From Paenibacillus terrae (GTDB lineage Bacteria; Bacillota; Bacilli; Paenibacillales; Paenibacillaceae), in contig NZ_JTHP01000064.1 of assembly GCF_000943545.1 (NCBI RefSeq), forward strand, positions 1 through 34,506: DNA of 34,506 nt, given 5' to 3'. Positions within the stretch are counted from its first letter, which is position 1, and every line of letters starts with the position of its first letter. Below, in pieces: positions 25,187 to 33,780 of this stretch. Made by a program: the position numbers and the translations under genes. The notes beneath the pieces were generated by a model. The model did no database searches. It was not told the origin of the DNA and saw only the letters and a program-made list of their open reading frames with translations.

Positions 25187-25215
25187 ATTATAGTGGACAA
25201 TGCCCAGCAGAACAA
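25187..25215 (-). promoter_or_regulatory. Strong sigma-A-type promoter of the candidate small RNA
   Basis: On the minus strand TTGTTC (25210-25215), 17 bases and a perfect TATAAT (25187-25192) are present. The expected transcript start is near 25180. It is the best-matching vegetative promoter that I see in the window. Confidence 0.65.
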
Positions 25216-25325
25216 GCCATAATAAATAAGTGAGCAATTTCAAAATGCTCATGTTTTGCTTATGGACGGGCTTAATTACGTTCACCGCTCTGGGCTCGAA
25301 GACAGAATAGGAGGCATTTGATTCC

Positions 25326-26243
25326 ATGAGTTATCAAATTAAAATAGACACTTCTCCAATTTACGAATTACTCGGCAGCTTTATGGCCTATGTAACCAAA
25401 AAATGGGTACACGATATGGACCTGGGCCATGAGTGGATCGACAAAGTGGATGCACGGCTACAAAACGAAGTTCGCACCGAGCTGGCTACAGCGCAGGATT
25501 GCCCTTTTAGCGATTATGACGCGCTTTATGTTTGGGCTTTGCTTCGACCGGAATCGGATGAAATATCTGATTATATCGCTTATTTGGACCACGGCCCGGA
25601 TGAAGATATGTTCGAGTTGATTGTTCCACATGTTCCTTTTTTAACCTTTGAAGAATCTTTGCGCATTCGCAAGGTGTACGCCCCTCTCCTCAAATTATGG
25701 GACCGGGACTACTTCCGGGCAATGGAAAGCGAACTGCGTGTGCTGGCAGAGGAAGACGCTGCAGAAAAACGTATGCTTCTGAACAAAATGGAACCGGAAG
25801 CATTGGTTGAATACGCCACAGCCGGATTGATCGTGCCTCATATGGAAGATTTGGATACCGTTGTTCTGTTTCCAGTCGTCCATAACCGTCCGATCAATTC
25901 GTACTGTTTTTATACCCGTATGCTGCTGATCCAGTATCCGGTAGACGTTCCCGAAGAAAGCGAGGAAGAACCGCCTACACTCCTGCTTCGGCTGACTCGG
26001 GCGGTAAATGACCCGCAACGTCTGCGGATTCTGCGTTACGTGGCTCAAGGCCCTAAATCTCTCGAAGATATGCGTCATGATTTGAGCCGATTGGAAGACA
26101 CGCTCATGTCTGATATGATGATTTTGCGAGTAGCTGGCCTGCTCCGTATCCATATTGGACGTTATCACAAGGAAAAATTCAGCATTCGCCCCGACGGAGC
26201 GGCTGATTTACAGGTATTTTTGGAATCCTATATCGGACTGTAA
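25326..26243 (+). CDS. ArsR-like winged-helix transcriptional regulator
   Basis: This is a 305-residue protein with a large, mostly acidic N-terminal region (about 1-215) of unknown fold and a C-terminal winged helix at about 215-300. The HTH is supported by LLLRLTRAVNDPQRLRILRYVAQGPKSLEDMRHDLSRLEDTLMSDMMILRVAGLLRIH, which has the ArsR pattern of stepwise helices with the recognition helix before a beta-wing. No metal-site Cys pair (ELCVCD) is present, so it is not a classical arsenic sensor. AGGAGG lies 11 bases before the ATG. It probably regulates its own gene or the neighbouring HAD or MFS gene. Confidence 0.78.
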   Translation: MSYQIKIDTSPIYELLGSFMAYVTKKWVHDMDLGHEWIDKVDARLQNEVRTELATAQDCPFSDYDALYVWALLRPESDEISDYIAYLDHGPDEDMFELIVPHVPFLTFEESLRIRKVYAPLLKLWDRDYFRAMESELRVLAEEDAAEKRMLLNKMEPEALVEYATAGLIVPHMEDLDTVVLFPVVHNRPINSYCFYTRMLLIQYPVDVPEESEEEPPTLLLRLTRAVNDPQRLRILRYVAQGPKSLEDMRHDLSRLEDTLMSDMMILRVAGLLRIHIGRYHKEKFSIRPDGAADLQVFLESYIGL

Positions 26244-26308
26244 TTGGAACTGTGTTCTCCGTTATAACCGAACATCGTTAAAGCATTGGCTTGGAAGGAG
26301 TATGCAAC

Positions 26309-27073
26309 ATGTCGTATCCGAAGCAGCACATATTATTCGATCTTGATGACACCTTGGTCCACTGCAACAAGTATTTCGACCTTATTCTCAACCACTTTTT
26401 TGATTTGCTTCAGGAATGGTTTGCAGCCCATAACCTGACGAAAAATACAATTCGTGAAAAACAAATCGAAATTGATGTGGCTGGTGTTCATCAGGTAGGA
26501 TTTGCCAGCGAGCATTTTCCACAGTCCTTGATTGATACGTACCACTTTTTCTCGGAGCAATTCGGACGCCGTACAGATCCTCGGGAAGAGCAGGAGCTTC
26601 GCTCGCTTGGCCGAAGTGTGTACGAGCAGGAAATTGAACCGTATCCCGGGATGGTCGAAACGTTAAACTCGCTCCAAAAAGCCGGACATTCCCTGCATCT
26701 CTACACCGGCGGTGAGCAGGTCATTCAGGAAAAGAAGATTGAACAGATGAAGCTGGCTAACTATTTTGATGATCGAATTTACATTCGCCAGCATAAAAAT
26801 GTCGAGGCACTGGAGGAAATTATTCAGATGAACCGCTTTGACCGAAGCATCACCTGGATGATTGGAAACTCCCTGCGCACCGATGTATCTCCCGCCCTTG
26901 CGGCAGGCATTCATGCCGTGTATCTCAAGCAGCCCAAGGAATGGGTTTACAATATGGTTGAGTTGCAAAAAAACGTTAACTCCGTGATGTATACGATTCA
27001 GAAGCTAACAGAAGTACCCCGAGTGATACACGAAAGCATTCAATTGCATCAACAAAATAGGACCCTCGGCTAG
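26309..27073 (+). CDS. HAD-superfamily hydrolase
   Basis: This is a 254-residue HAD phosphatase-like enzyme. Motif I is LFDLDDTLVH, with the nucleophile Asp and the acid/base Asp two residues later. Motif II is the Thr in LHLYTGG, a conserved Lys lies in the IEQMKLANYFDD region, and motif III/IV is MIGNSLRTDVSPALAAG. The cap between motifs I and II is helical (subfamily I). I prefer the ATG at 26309, eight bases after GGAAGGAG, to the in-frame TTG at 26291. Substrate is unknown. It follows the ArsR-like gene by 65 bases and may be cotranscribed. Confidence 0.88.
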   Translation: MSYPKQHILFDLDDTLVHCNKYFDLILNHFFDLLQEWFAAHNLTKNTIREKQIEIDVAGVHQVGFASEHFPQSLIDTYHFFSEQFGRRTDPREEQELRSLGRSVYEQEIEPYPGMVETLNSLQKAGHSLHLYTGGEQVIQEKKIEQMKLANYFDDRIYIRQHKNVEALEEIIQMNRFDRSITWMIGNSLRTDVSPALAAGIHAVYLKQPKEWVYNMVELQKNVNSVMYTIQKLTEVPRVIHESIQLHQQNRTLG

Positions 27074-27089
27074 AGAGCACCGCTAATCT

Positions 27090-27164
27090 CCCCTTCAAGT
27101 AGACACTCAAAAAAGTCCACATGGTATCATGAGGCTAGAGAGAACTTGGAGGGGATATTTTTTT
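27090..27164 (+). terminator. Terminator of the HAD hydrolase gene
   Basis: CCCCTTCAAGT (27090-27100) pairs, with one G·U, to ACTTGGAGGGG (27144-27154) and is followed by a T-rich run reaching 27164. The loop contains a second small hairpin (CATG-GTAT-CATG). Its T-run overlaps the stop codon of the opposing truncated gene. Confidence 0.75.
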
Positions 27165-27936
27165 ACTTCAACAATTGTTCCACAGATAAAATCCGGTCAA
27201 AAAGACCAAAGGCTTCTTCCGAATCGTAAAGATTCTCCAATACACTGACCTCCATCATTAAACGTCCCGAAAGCGTAGCCGTTGTGAGCAATAACGACTG
27301 GTTTTTGATGGAAAAATAGATGGTATCCACCCATTCTTCTATAATTGAATACGATATAATTCCCAGATTGGACAAGGCGATGGAAAAATTCCACAAGGGG
27401 AATCTTTCAGGCATCGTTTTCATACACAATTCAAGGCACTGTTGTTTATATTTTCGATATGAATTAGAAAACGAAGCAAAAAAGAGCGACAGCGCATGGG
27501 GAACCCCCCTTTTGAACCATTTGAATGCGGATTTCACCTGCTTTTCTAAATCCCCGTCCCGGAAAAATTGCATAGGAAGACTTGCGACGTAATTGCCATG
27601 CATAGTCTCCGGCGAATAGTTCAGCAGCAGCTGCAAATCCATGGGCATCGAAACAAATACGCGCCGCTTCCCGGGAGCATGGTTCAGTAATCCCTGGGTC
27701 ATTTGGTAAAAAATGTATTCGGTGAATGTCATTTTTTTGCTCCGGCATCGTCGTAAAATCTCATCAGTCTTTTCTTTGCTGAAGCAGTACGATTTTTTGA
27801 CATAACCGCCCCCTTTCTCCGGCCTTCTGCCGTAGCTCAAATCAACGGTTTCGCCAGCGCCTGTCCCTTTTCCCCTAACCCTGGACATAAAACTTGCAAC
27901 AAAAACCGGCAAAATTGTTTTCCAGCTACAGCTCAC
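27163..27936 (-). pseudogene. Truncated condensation/acyltransferase-like gene (remnant)
   Basis: The 257-codon ORF from a GTG at 27936 resembles only the C-terminal half of chloramphenicol-acetyltransferase-superfamily proteins (NRPS condensation domains, PapA or alcohol acyltransferases). SMPMDLQLL…HGNYVASLPMQF and the late NFSIALSNLGIISYSIIEEW…LLLTTATLSGRLMMEVSVLENLYD stretch fit that half. The N-terminal half that would hold the catalytic HHxxxDG motif is absent, and no good ribosome site precedes the GTG. It abuts the truncated aldo/keto reductase, so the break is probably a deletion or rearrangement. A functional short protein cannot be excluded, but I call it a remnant. Confidence 0.6.
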
Positions 27937-27986
27937 TCATCATGGACAATCCTTTGCTGCAAGCCAACGGATTTGGCTTATATCAT

Positions 27987-28597
27987 CTATACGCTGATCG
28001 CCACGCCGAGCTCTTTGGCCGTGTCCAGAATTCCGTTCTGTTCGATTCTCCGGTCGAGTAGGCTGTATTTCACTTGATTCGAAACTAGGCGAAGGCCGTG
28101 CTCACGCAGCACACGATCGGCTTCACGTATTTGTTGCGCAGAAAAGTTGCTTACGCCCACATATTTAATCTTTCCTTGCCCAACCAGTTTAGCCATCGCA
28201 TTCATCACGGCACCAACCGATGCACAGGAGTAAGGCGAATGCACCTGGTAGAGGTGAATCGTTCGTTGATCCAAATGGCGAATACGTTCATCAATCGTTG
28301 CTGTGATACTCCCTGCGGTGCGAAAGGCCGGCCACCATTTCGTAGCGATATTCGCCTGTTCCGCGAGCGGTCCTCCGATCTCATTCAGCGTGCCGGCCAG
28401 TAGCTGTTCAGACTGTCCGCCACCGTATGCTTCGGCGGTATCAAACCAATTAATTCCACCTTCTAAACGATTTTCCGTATATCCTCCCGCCGCAGCACCG
28501 GCCAGAATTTCCCGACTATCCCTTTTCCATTGCTGAACTGCCAGCACCCAAGCCCAAGCGGTGACAGCTTTAAATCCGAGTTGCCCAGCTTGCGTAA
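27987..28597 (-). pseudogene. Broken aldo/keto reductase gene
   Basis: Minus-strand frames together read as an aldo/keto reductase. One frame gives LRKLGNSDLKLSPLGLGCWQ from about 28597. A second continues LEGGINWFDTAEAYGGGQSE, where Asp and Tyr are catalytic, through LYQVHSP, YVGVSNFS and NQVKYSLLDRRIEQNGILDTAKELGVAI. The frames meet near 28463-28470, where an in-frame TAG and a deletion interrupt the gene. The start codon is missing (an in-frame TAA directly precedes the first frame). The C-terminal ~130 residues, expected after GVAI, are absent. It is clearly non-functional and adjoins a second remnant. Confidence 0.85.
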
Positions 28598-28753
28598 TTA
28601 CAGTGAGCCTGCTACATTCACCGTATTCTCTTCCACGATCCTTCCATCATCTCCTTTAAAAAAGTTTTCATGTGAAACGATCGCGTTCACGTTTTAAAAC
28701 ACATAATACAACTTTACTTCCTGATTTGCACAGTCCGCTAAGGGAAGTTTTTT

Positions 28754-28773
28754 GAACTCTATGCATAGAGTTC
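28754..28773. promoter_or_regulatory. Perfect 20-bp palindrome
   Basis: The sequence gaactctatgcatagagttc is identical to its reverse complement over all 20 bases. No T-tract follows it on either strand, so it is more like a dimer-binding operator than a terminator. It lies upstream of the decayed aldo/keto reductase gene. Confidence 0.6.
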
Positions 28774-28907
28774 GCTTTATAAACTACCTAGAAAAAATAC
28801 TTTTGCATAACCCTTATTTGTTCTATCGGTTGGAAGCTTACAAATGTTTAATAAAATGTAATACAAGCATCTCTTATGGGGAATTTTGGTGTACAGAACA
28901 CAAAAAA

Positions 28908-28938
28908 AGATGACTCCTGATGAATTCAGAAATCATCT
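28908..28938 (-). terminator. Terminator of topB
   Basis: On the minus strand, AGATGATTTCTGA pairs with TCAGGAGTCATCT (13 pairs including two G·U) around a five-base loop. Seven T residues follow. It lies 60 bases beyond the topB stop. Confidence 0.85.
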
Positions 28939-28997
28939 GATGACAGCTAAAAAAGCCTTCTTTTTCAATCTGTCGAAAATCATACTCTGTACCTGTA

Positions 28998-31385
28998 TCA
29001 TTTTTCCTCACGAACGCTAAGTTGCCCTGTACCTGGTTCATTCAGAACAATTCTTGCTTTGACGGTCGATCCATCTTTACGCTTAAAAGATAGCAGCTGT
29101 GTCTGTCCCTTCGTCAACAGAGACTTGAGCATCGTTTCCGTAATCTGCTTGCCAGCGTATTCCTTCCAGACGACAAAGCCGCAGCCCTGCTTGTAGTGGC
29201 TGCACCCGTACCCCTTGCGGCCTTCGATAATGCTCCCGCCGCAATTCGACCGCGGGCAGCTGCCTAAAGCCTGCCTTTGGCCCGGCGAAGTGCCCGACGG
29301 CCCGGCGGGCGAAGCTCGCGCTGCCCTCGCGCTTGAACTACTCCCAGCTGAACCCGATGCAGACGCAGTACGCCCTCCTGCGCCCGATGGCACTTGCTCC
29401 GGTGACGATGCTCCGCCCGAGTTGTTGATACGCCGTGACGGAGCGCGCGCAGCCCCTTGGGTGGTGATGCTTCCGCTTGCACCTCCACTACGGGTGGCTC
29501 CCTTACTACCCGAGCGTTTGCCCCTCGCTTCCTCGCCAAAAGCGTTTGCTGGAGCCGGTGGTTGCTGCCTCACCTTGTCAATAATGGATAACGTAAACTT
29601 TTTAACGTTATCCATAAACTTTTCCTGGGCAGCTTCTCCCTTGGAAATTTGATGCAGACGACGTTCCCATTGTCCTGTCATCTCCGGCGAAGCTAGCAGA
29701 TCCACCCCTGCGTTGCGGATCAGGTCAATTGCCATTTTCCCCTTATCCGTAATGAGAATCTTTTTGCCTTTCATTTCAATGTAGCCGACCTTCTTCAATC
29801 GTTCAATGGTGGCGGCACGTGTCGCAGGCGTACCTAATCCAGCATCCTTCATGACCTCACGTAATTCCTCGTTCTCCATCTGCTTGCCTGCGCTCTCCAT
29901 TGCTTTTAGCAATGTGCCCTCTGTGTAGCTTTTAGGCGGCTGTGTCGCCTTTTCTTTCATCTCGGCACGAATGCAATCCACCAGACGACCTGCATCAATC
30001 TCAAACTTCTTGTCCGTCCATTCGTCCGTTTCCTCTTCTTCCTCTTTCTTCGGTGCTTTGCTCTTTTTGCCTTTATCCTGATCAGCCTTGCTTAGAACTA
30101 CCTTCCAGCCCAAGGACAGAAGCTCCTTAATGCTTGTTTTGAACAGATGCTTGTCCACCTGGGTCATCACAGTATGCATTTTATATTCGGCAGGCGGGAA
30201 GAAATGTGACAAAAACCTGCGGATTATCAGGTCATATACATTTTGTTCCTCTTTGCTGAGTGTTCCCGGTCTTTTCAGCGTAGGCAATATAGCATGGTGA
30301 TCCTCAACACGGGCTGGATTGCAGACAGCTTTATTCTGTTTATGGACCAAATTGGGGTTCGCTTGCTGTACCAGATCTGCATAAGGACCTGTGCCCAGCA
30401 TACGAAGCGCCTTGTGCATGCCGTCTATATTTTGCTCCGTTACATAGTTGGAATTGGTACGCGGATAGGAAATGACCTTATGCCGCTCATAGAGCGCTTG
30501 TGCCACATCCAGTGTTTTTTTGGCTGAATAACTATACTTGGCATTCGCCTCACGTTGAAGCAGCGTCAAATCGTACAGCTTGAACGGATATTCCTTCGTC
30601 TGCTTCGTATCATATTTTGTGATTTTACCTGTTTTTCCGCGAACTGCCGCTGCTATCGCCTCAGCTTCTTCCGGCTTGGTCAGCCGATCTCCTTGCCACG
30701 CACCTTTATACTTGGTCTGATCTTGCTTAAACTCTGCCCACACGTCATAAAAGGTTTGAGACTGAAACGCTTCAATTTCCTTTTCCCGGTCATGAATCAA
30801 TGCCAGTACAGGAGTCTGCACCCGTCCGACTGACAGTAACGCGTTATGCCGTGTTGTAAAGGCTCTGGAAGCATTCATACCGATCAACCAGTCTGCTTCA
30901 CTTCGTGCCCGCGCAGCCTGAGTTAGAAATTCAAACTCCGACGCATCTCGCAAGCGTTCAAAGCCTACCGCAATACTCTCCGCCGTTAAATCTGAGATCC
31001 ATAGTCGCTTGACCGGCTGACGCAGCTTTAACTGCTGTTGAATCAAGGCAAAAATATATTGCCCCTCTCGCCCCGCATCACAAGCATTCACGATTGCATT
31101 ACAGCGTTTGGCCAGCTCACCAATTATTTTCAGCTGATCTTTTGTTTTCGGATTCGGTACAATTTTAAACTGCTCGGGGATAATGGGAAGATCTTTAATA
31201 TTCCAGCGTTTGTACTTGGCATCGTATGCATCCGGCTCAGCAAGACCCAGCAAATGACCGATCGCCCAAGTTACAATATATTTCTCCCCCTCCAGATAGG
31301 TACGGTTATTTTTAGCCCTCGGCTCCATAACAGCCGCAATGGTGCGTCCCATATCCGGTTTTTCAGCAATAATTAACGTCTTCAT
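28998..31385 (-). CDS. topB: DNA topoisomerase III (type IA)
   Basis: TopB relaxes or decatenates DNA by transient single-strand cleavage. The 795-residue product shows the Toprim start LIIAEKPDMG and the metal motif CDAGREGQ. The active-site Tyr lies near residue 307 in VISYPRTNSNYVT, and YSYSAKKTLDVAQALYE and GLGTPATRAATIERLKKVGYI follow. A low-complexity Ala/Ser/Gly/Arg linker covers about residues 610-710, encoded by unusually GC-rich DNA. It is followed by a zinc-ribbon-like module (CPRSNCGGSII…GCSHYKQGCGFVVW). B. subtilis TopB is about 727 residues, so the linker accounts for the extra length. AAGGAATGG precedes the ATG. Confidence 0.95.
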   Translation of the reverse strand: MKTLIIAEKPDMGRTIAAVMEPRAKNNRTYLEGEKYIVTWAIGHLLGLAEPDAYDAKYKRWNIKDLPIIPEQFKIVPNPKTKDQLKIIGELAKRCNAIVNACDAGREGQYIFALIQQQLKLRQPVKRLWISDLTAESIAVGFERLRDASEFEFLTQAARARSEADWLIGMNASRAFTTRHNALLSVGRVQTPVLALIHDREKEIEAFQSQTFYDVWAEFKQDQTKYKGAWQGDRLTKPEEAEAIAAAVRGKTGKITKYDTKQTKEYPFKLYDLTLLQREANAKYSYSAKKTLDVAQALYERHKVISYPRTNSNYVTEQNIDGMHKALRMLGTGPYADLVQQANPNLVHKQNKAVCNPARVEDHHAILPTLKRPGTLSKEEQNVYDLIIRRFLSHFFPPAEYKMHTVMTQVDKHLFKTSIKELLSLGWKVVLSKADQDKGKKSKAPKKEEEEETDEWTDKKFEIDAGRLVDCIRAEMKEKATQPPKSYTEGTLLKAMESAGKQMENEELREVMKDAGLGTPATRAATIERLKKVGYIEMKGKKILITDKGKMAIDLIRNAGVDLLASPEMTGQWERRLHQISKGEAAQEKFMDNVKKFTLSIIDKVRQQPPAPANAFGEEARGKRSGSKGATRSGGASGSITTQGAARAPSRRINNSGGASSPEQVPSGAGGRTASASGSAGSSSSARAARASPAGPSGTSPGQRQALGSCPRSNCGGSIIEGRKGYGCSHYKQGCGFVVWKEYAGKQITETMLKSLLTKGQTQLLSFKRKDGSTVKARIVLNEPGTGQLSVREEK

Positions 31386-32054
31386 TCATATTCCATTCCT
31401 TCCTGACGGCCCTCTGCTTCCCTTCCCTGACTCACACGTAATAAACGAAAGGTAAATGAAATACAAGCAGGGCCTCATGCAAAAGGAGCCTTCTCCCGGC
31501 GAAAGCTCCTTTGTCCATTCACTTGGTCTAGCGCTCCAACAATATACGTGTATTATACCATAGATAGCATCATTCTCTCAGGTGATGATTTACGAAACCT
31601 TGTAACGATAATAGTTACTGTCATTATCTATAAGGTCTATGTAGAAGAGCTATACAGGATGATGATTTAAATGAATTTTCATCTAAAATCACTTTTACAT
31701 AACTATACGAGTTATATTTATGTTATTTTACATAACACATAAAACGAATTTTTGATTATTTCCGCAAAATAATTTCATTATTCAATAAAAAAGCTACACT
31801 TCACTCCTGTTTTTATGTTATGATCGCTGTATAAAACAGACTTAGAGATTTTAAATTTTAATAAAGTCATATTATATGACATTAAATTCACAGCGCTTTA
31901 CATACAATGATAACAAATAATGTTTTAGAAAAATCTCGTAATTCAATGGTTATCCATTCGCATTTTACTAACCTGAGCACGCTAGTCCTTTAAACGCAAC
32001 AAAGCCCCATCCGAGGATGGAGCTTTGACTGGATAACTAATATATAACTTATAT
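31386..32054. other. AT-rich intergenic region between topB and gltD
   Basis: About 670 bases lack a convincing gene. A hairpin with AGGAGC/GCTCCT arms lies at about 31483-31512. From 31560 to 31980 the DNA is strongly AT-rich, with two TTTTACATAAC copies and the near-palindrome GTCATATTATATGAC around 31867-31881. A 23-codon ORF starting with an ATG after AGGATGATG (near 31670) was noted but is weak. The gltD terminator is at 32001-32026. Confidence 0.5.
32001..32026 (-). terminator. Terminator of gltD
   Basis: A 12-base stem with a two-base loop is present. On the minus strand AAAGCTCCATCC pairs with GGATGGGGCTTT, the single imperfect position being a U·G wobble. The wobble pairs only on the minus strand, which supports a role in terminating gltD. 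The following T-tract is short. Confidence 0.7.
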
Positions 32055-33542
32055 TTACACCAAAACGGTAGCGCCCATCAGGTATTTATCGACCTCACGT
32101 GCGGCTTCCCGACCTTCATTAATGGCCCACACAACAAGGCTTTGCCCGCGGCGCATATCACCAGCAGCAAAAACCTTATCTACATTCGTAACATATTTCC
32201 CGTAACGTGCTTTAACGTTGGAACGACGATCAGTTTCCAAACCAATTTGCTCCACAATTGTTTGTTCAGGACCGTCGAATCCAATCGCAATGAGAGCAAT
32301 CTGTGCCGGGAATACACGCTCCGTACCTGGAACCGGCTGATAGATTTTACGCCCCGTTTCATCGACAATACGCTGAATTTGAATCGTGTGCAGCTCTTTC
32401 AAATTACCGTTCTCATCACCTACAAACTTCGTTGTCATGATGGAGAATTCACGCGGATCTTCCCCGAATATTGCCTTCGCTTCCTGCTGTGCATAATCGA
32501 GAGAGTACACGTTTGGAAATTGTGGCCAAGGATTGACAACTGGGTCACGTTCCAAAGGAGCTTTGGCATGTGTGCCAAATTGAGTGACGCTTCGACAGCC
32601 ATGACGTAAAGAAGTAGCTACACAATCCGAACCTGTGTCACCACCACCGATCACAATAACATCCTTACCTTGAGAGGACAAATAGTTGCCATCTTCCAGG
32701 TTGGAATCCAGGTAGCTCTTGATGGTACCATTCAAATAATCCATCGCATAATGAACTCCATTCAAATCGCTACCTTCAATATTGAATTCTCTCGGCTTCG
32801 TAGAGCCACCGCACAGTACAACCGCATCATACTCAGCAATCAGCTGATCGGTAGGAATATCCTTTCCGATCTCTGTATTCGTAATGAATTGAATGCCCTC
32901 CGCCTCCAGCAAATCCACACGACGCTGAACAACCTTTTTGTCCAGCTTCATGGAAGGGATGCCATACATCAGCAGCCCGCCAACACGATCCGCACGCTCA
33001 TACACGGTTACGCTGTGTCCTGCTTTGTTAAGCTGCGCAGCAGCAGCCAGTCCTGCCGGACCCGAGCCGACAATAGCCACTCGTCTGCCTGTACGCTTCT
33101 CCGGCGGATTAGGGACAACCCAGCCTTCCTCAAAGCCTTTTTCGATAATAGCTTCCTCAATCGTCTTGATCGTAACAGATTGCCCGATCAGGCCGACCGT
33201 ACAGGAACCTTCACATGGCGCAGGACAGACACGCCCAGTAAATTCCGGGAAGTTATTCGTCTTGTGCAACCGATCCAGCGCTTCCTTCCACAAACCGCGA
33301 TATACGAGATTGTTCCATTCCGGAATCAGATTATGAACTGGGCAGCCCAAAGTCGCTCCCATGATGTCCATCCCCGTATGACAATAAGGAGTTCCGCAGT
33401 CCATACAACGTGCCCCTTGGGTACGCAGCTCTTCTTCGGACATATGCTTATGGAATTCTTCCCAATCCTTAATACGCTCTGCCGGATCCCGGTCTGTAGG
33501 GAGCTGTCGTGTGTATTCCATAAATCCAGTTGGTGTAGACAT
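32055..33542 (-). CDS. gltD: Glutamate synthase, small (beta) subunit
   Basis: GltD passes electrons from NADPH through FAD and iron-sulfur clusters to the large subunit, which converts glutamine and 2-oxoglutarate into glutamate. The 495-residue product has the N-terminal 4Fe-4S Cys set (GARCMDCGTPYCHTG, LGCPVHNLIPEWN, RVCPAPCEGSC). It also shows two Rossmann loops, VAIVGSGPAGLAAA and VIGGGDTGSDC, and the closing VFAAGDMRRGQSLVVWAI. The ATG at 33542 follows GGGGGA; an ATG five codons upstream lacks a good site. The large-subunit gene gltB is not adjacent. The DNA-binding dyad at 33657-33671 lies upstream. Confidence 0.95.
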   Translation of the reverse strand: MSTPTGFMEYTRQLPTDRDPAERIKDWEEFHKHMSEEELRTQGARCMDCGTPYCHTGMDIMGATLGCPVHNLIPEWNNLVYRGLWKEALDRLHKTNNFPEFTGRVCPAPCEGSCTVGLIGQSVTIKTIEEAIIEKGFEEGWVVPNPPEKRTGRRVAIVGSGPAGLAAAAQLNKAGHSVTVYERADRVGGLLMYGIPSMKLDKKVVQRRVDLLEAEGIQFITNTEIGKDIPTDQLIAEYDAVVLCGGSTKPREFNIEGSDLNGVHYAMDYLNGTIKSYLDSNLEDGNYLSSQGKDVIVIGGGDTGSDCVATSLRHGCRSVTQFGTHAKAPLERDPVVNPWPQFPNVYSLDYAQQEAKAIFGEDPREFSIMTTKFVGDENGNLKELHTIQIQRIVDETGRKIYQPVPGTERVFPAQIALIAIGFDGPEQTIVEQIGLETDRRSNVKARYGKYVTNVDKVFAAGDMRRGQSLVVWAINEGREAAREVDKYLMGATVLV

Positions 33543-33656
33543 GTTACGTTCCCCCATCTCTTCGCTTATGAACCCCGTTCATCCATTCAGAATTTGAGCT
33601 AAATTCGAATTTGTCTGTTTGTATCATGAAAGGGTCTATTCTCGTTGAATTTGATT

Positions 33657-33671
33657 TATTGTATCACAATA
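33657..33671. promoter_or_regulatory. Inverted repeat upstream of gltD overlapping an extended -10
   Basis: TATTGT and ACAATA flank a three-base spacer, a perfect 15-base dyad. Read on the minus strand it contains TGaTACAAT, an extended -10. The dyad could therefore be an operator overlapping the gltD promoter, about 115 bases before the start codon. The regulator is not identified. Confidence 0.45.
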
Positions 33672-33780
33672 CAGCACAAAAGTAATGAAAACTTATGCAA
33701 CTTTCTGCATCAACAGCCAAAAGGATTTTTTATATGGTTCATTAATTTTTCAAATGAGCGAGGTCAAATGTAGCCCAATC

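Larger units (their letters stand above)
24891..25325. other. 435-bp regulatory intergenic region upstream of the MFS gene
   Basis: This divergent spacer separates the MFS gene (minus) from the ArsR-like gene (plus). It contains the promoter, candidate RNA and terminator described separately. It also has two CATGCAAA repeats (25000-25007 and 25021-25028, period 21 bases, two helical turns). An eight-base inverted repeat, GTTAAGGA (24938-24945) with TCCTTAAC (24979-24986), sits near the MFS start. I see no convincing coding gene. Confidence 0.55.
28598..28997. other. Non-coding stretch upstream of the topB terminator
   Basis: About 400 bases contain no gene that I can support. They contain the 20-bp palindrome at 28754-28773 and the topB terminator at 28908-28938; the rest is unassigned. 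Confidence 0.6.

Noticed and set aside
31670..31745. 23-codon ORF in the AT-rich gap
   Set aside because: Only a weak AGGATG precedes it, with no conserved feature; it is mentioned within the gap description but not called as a gene.
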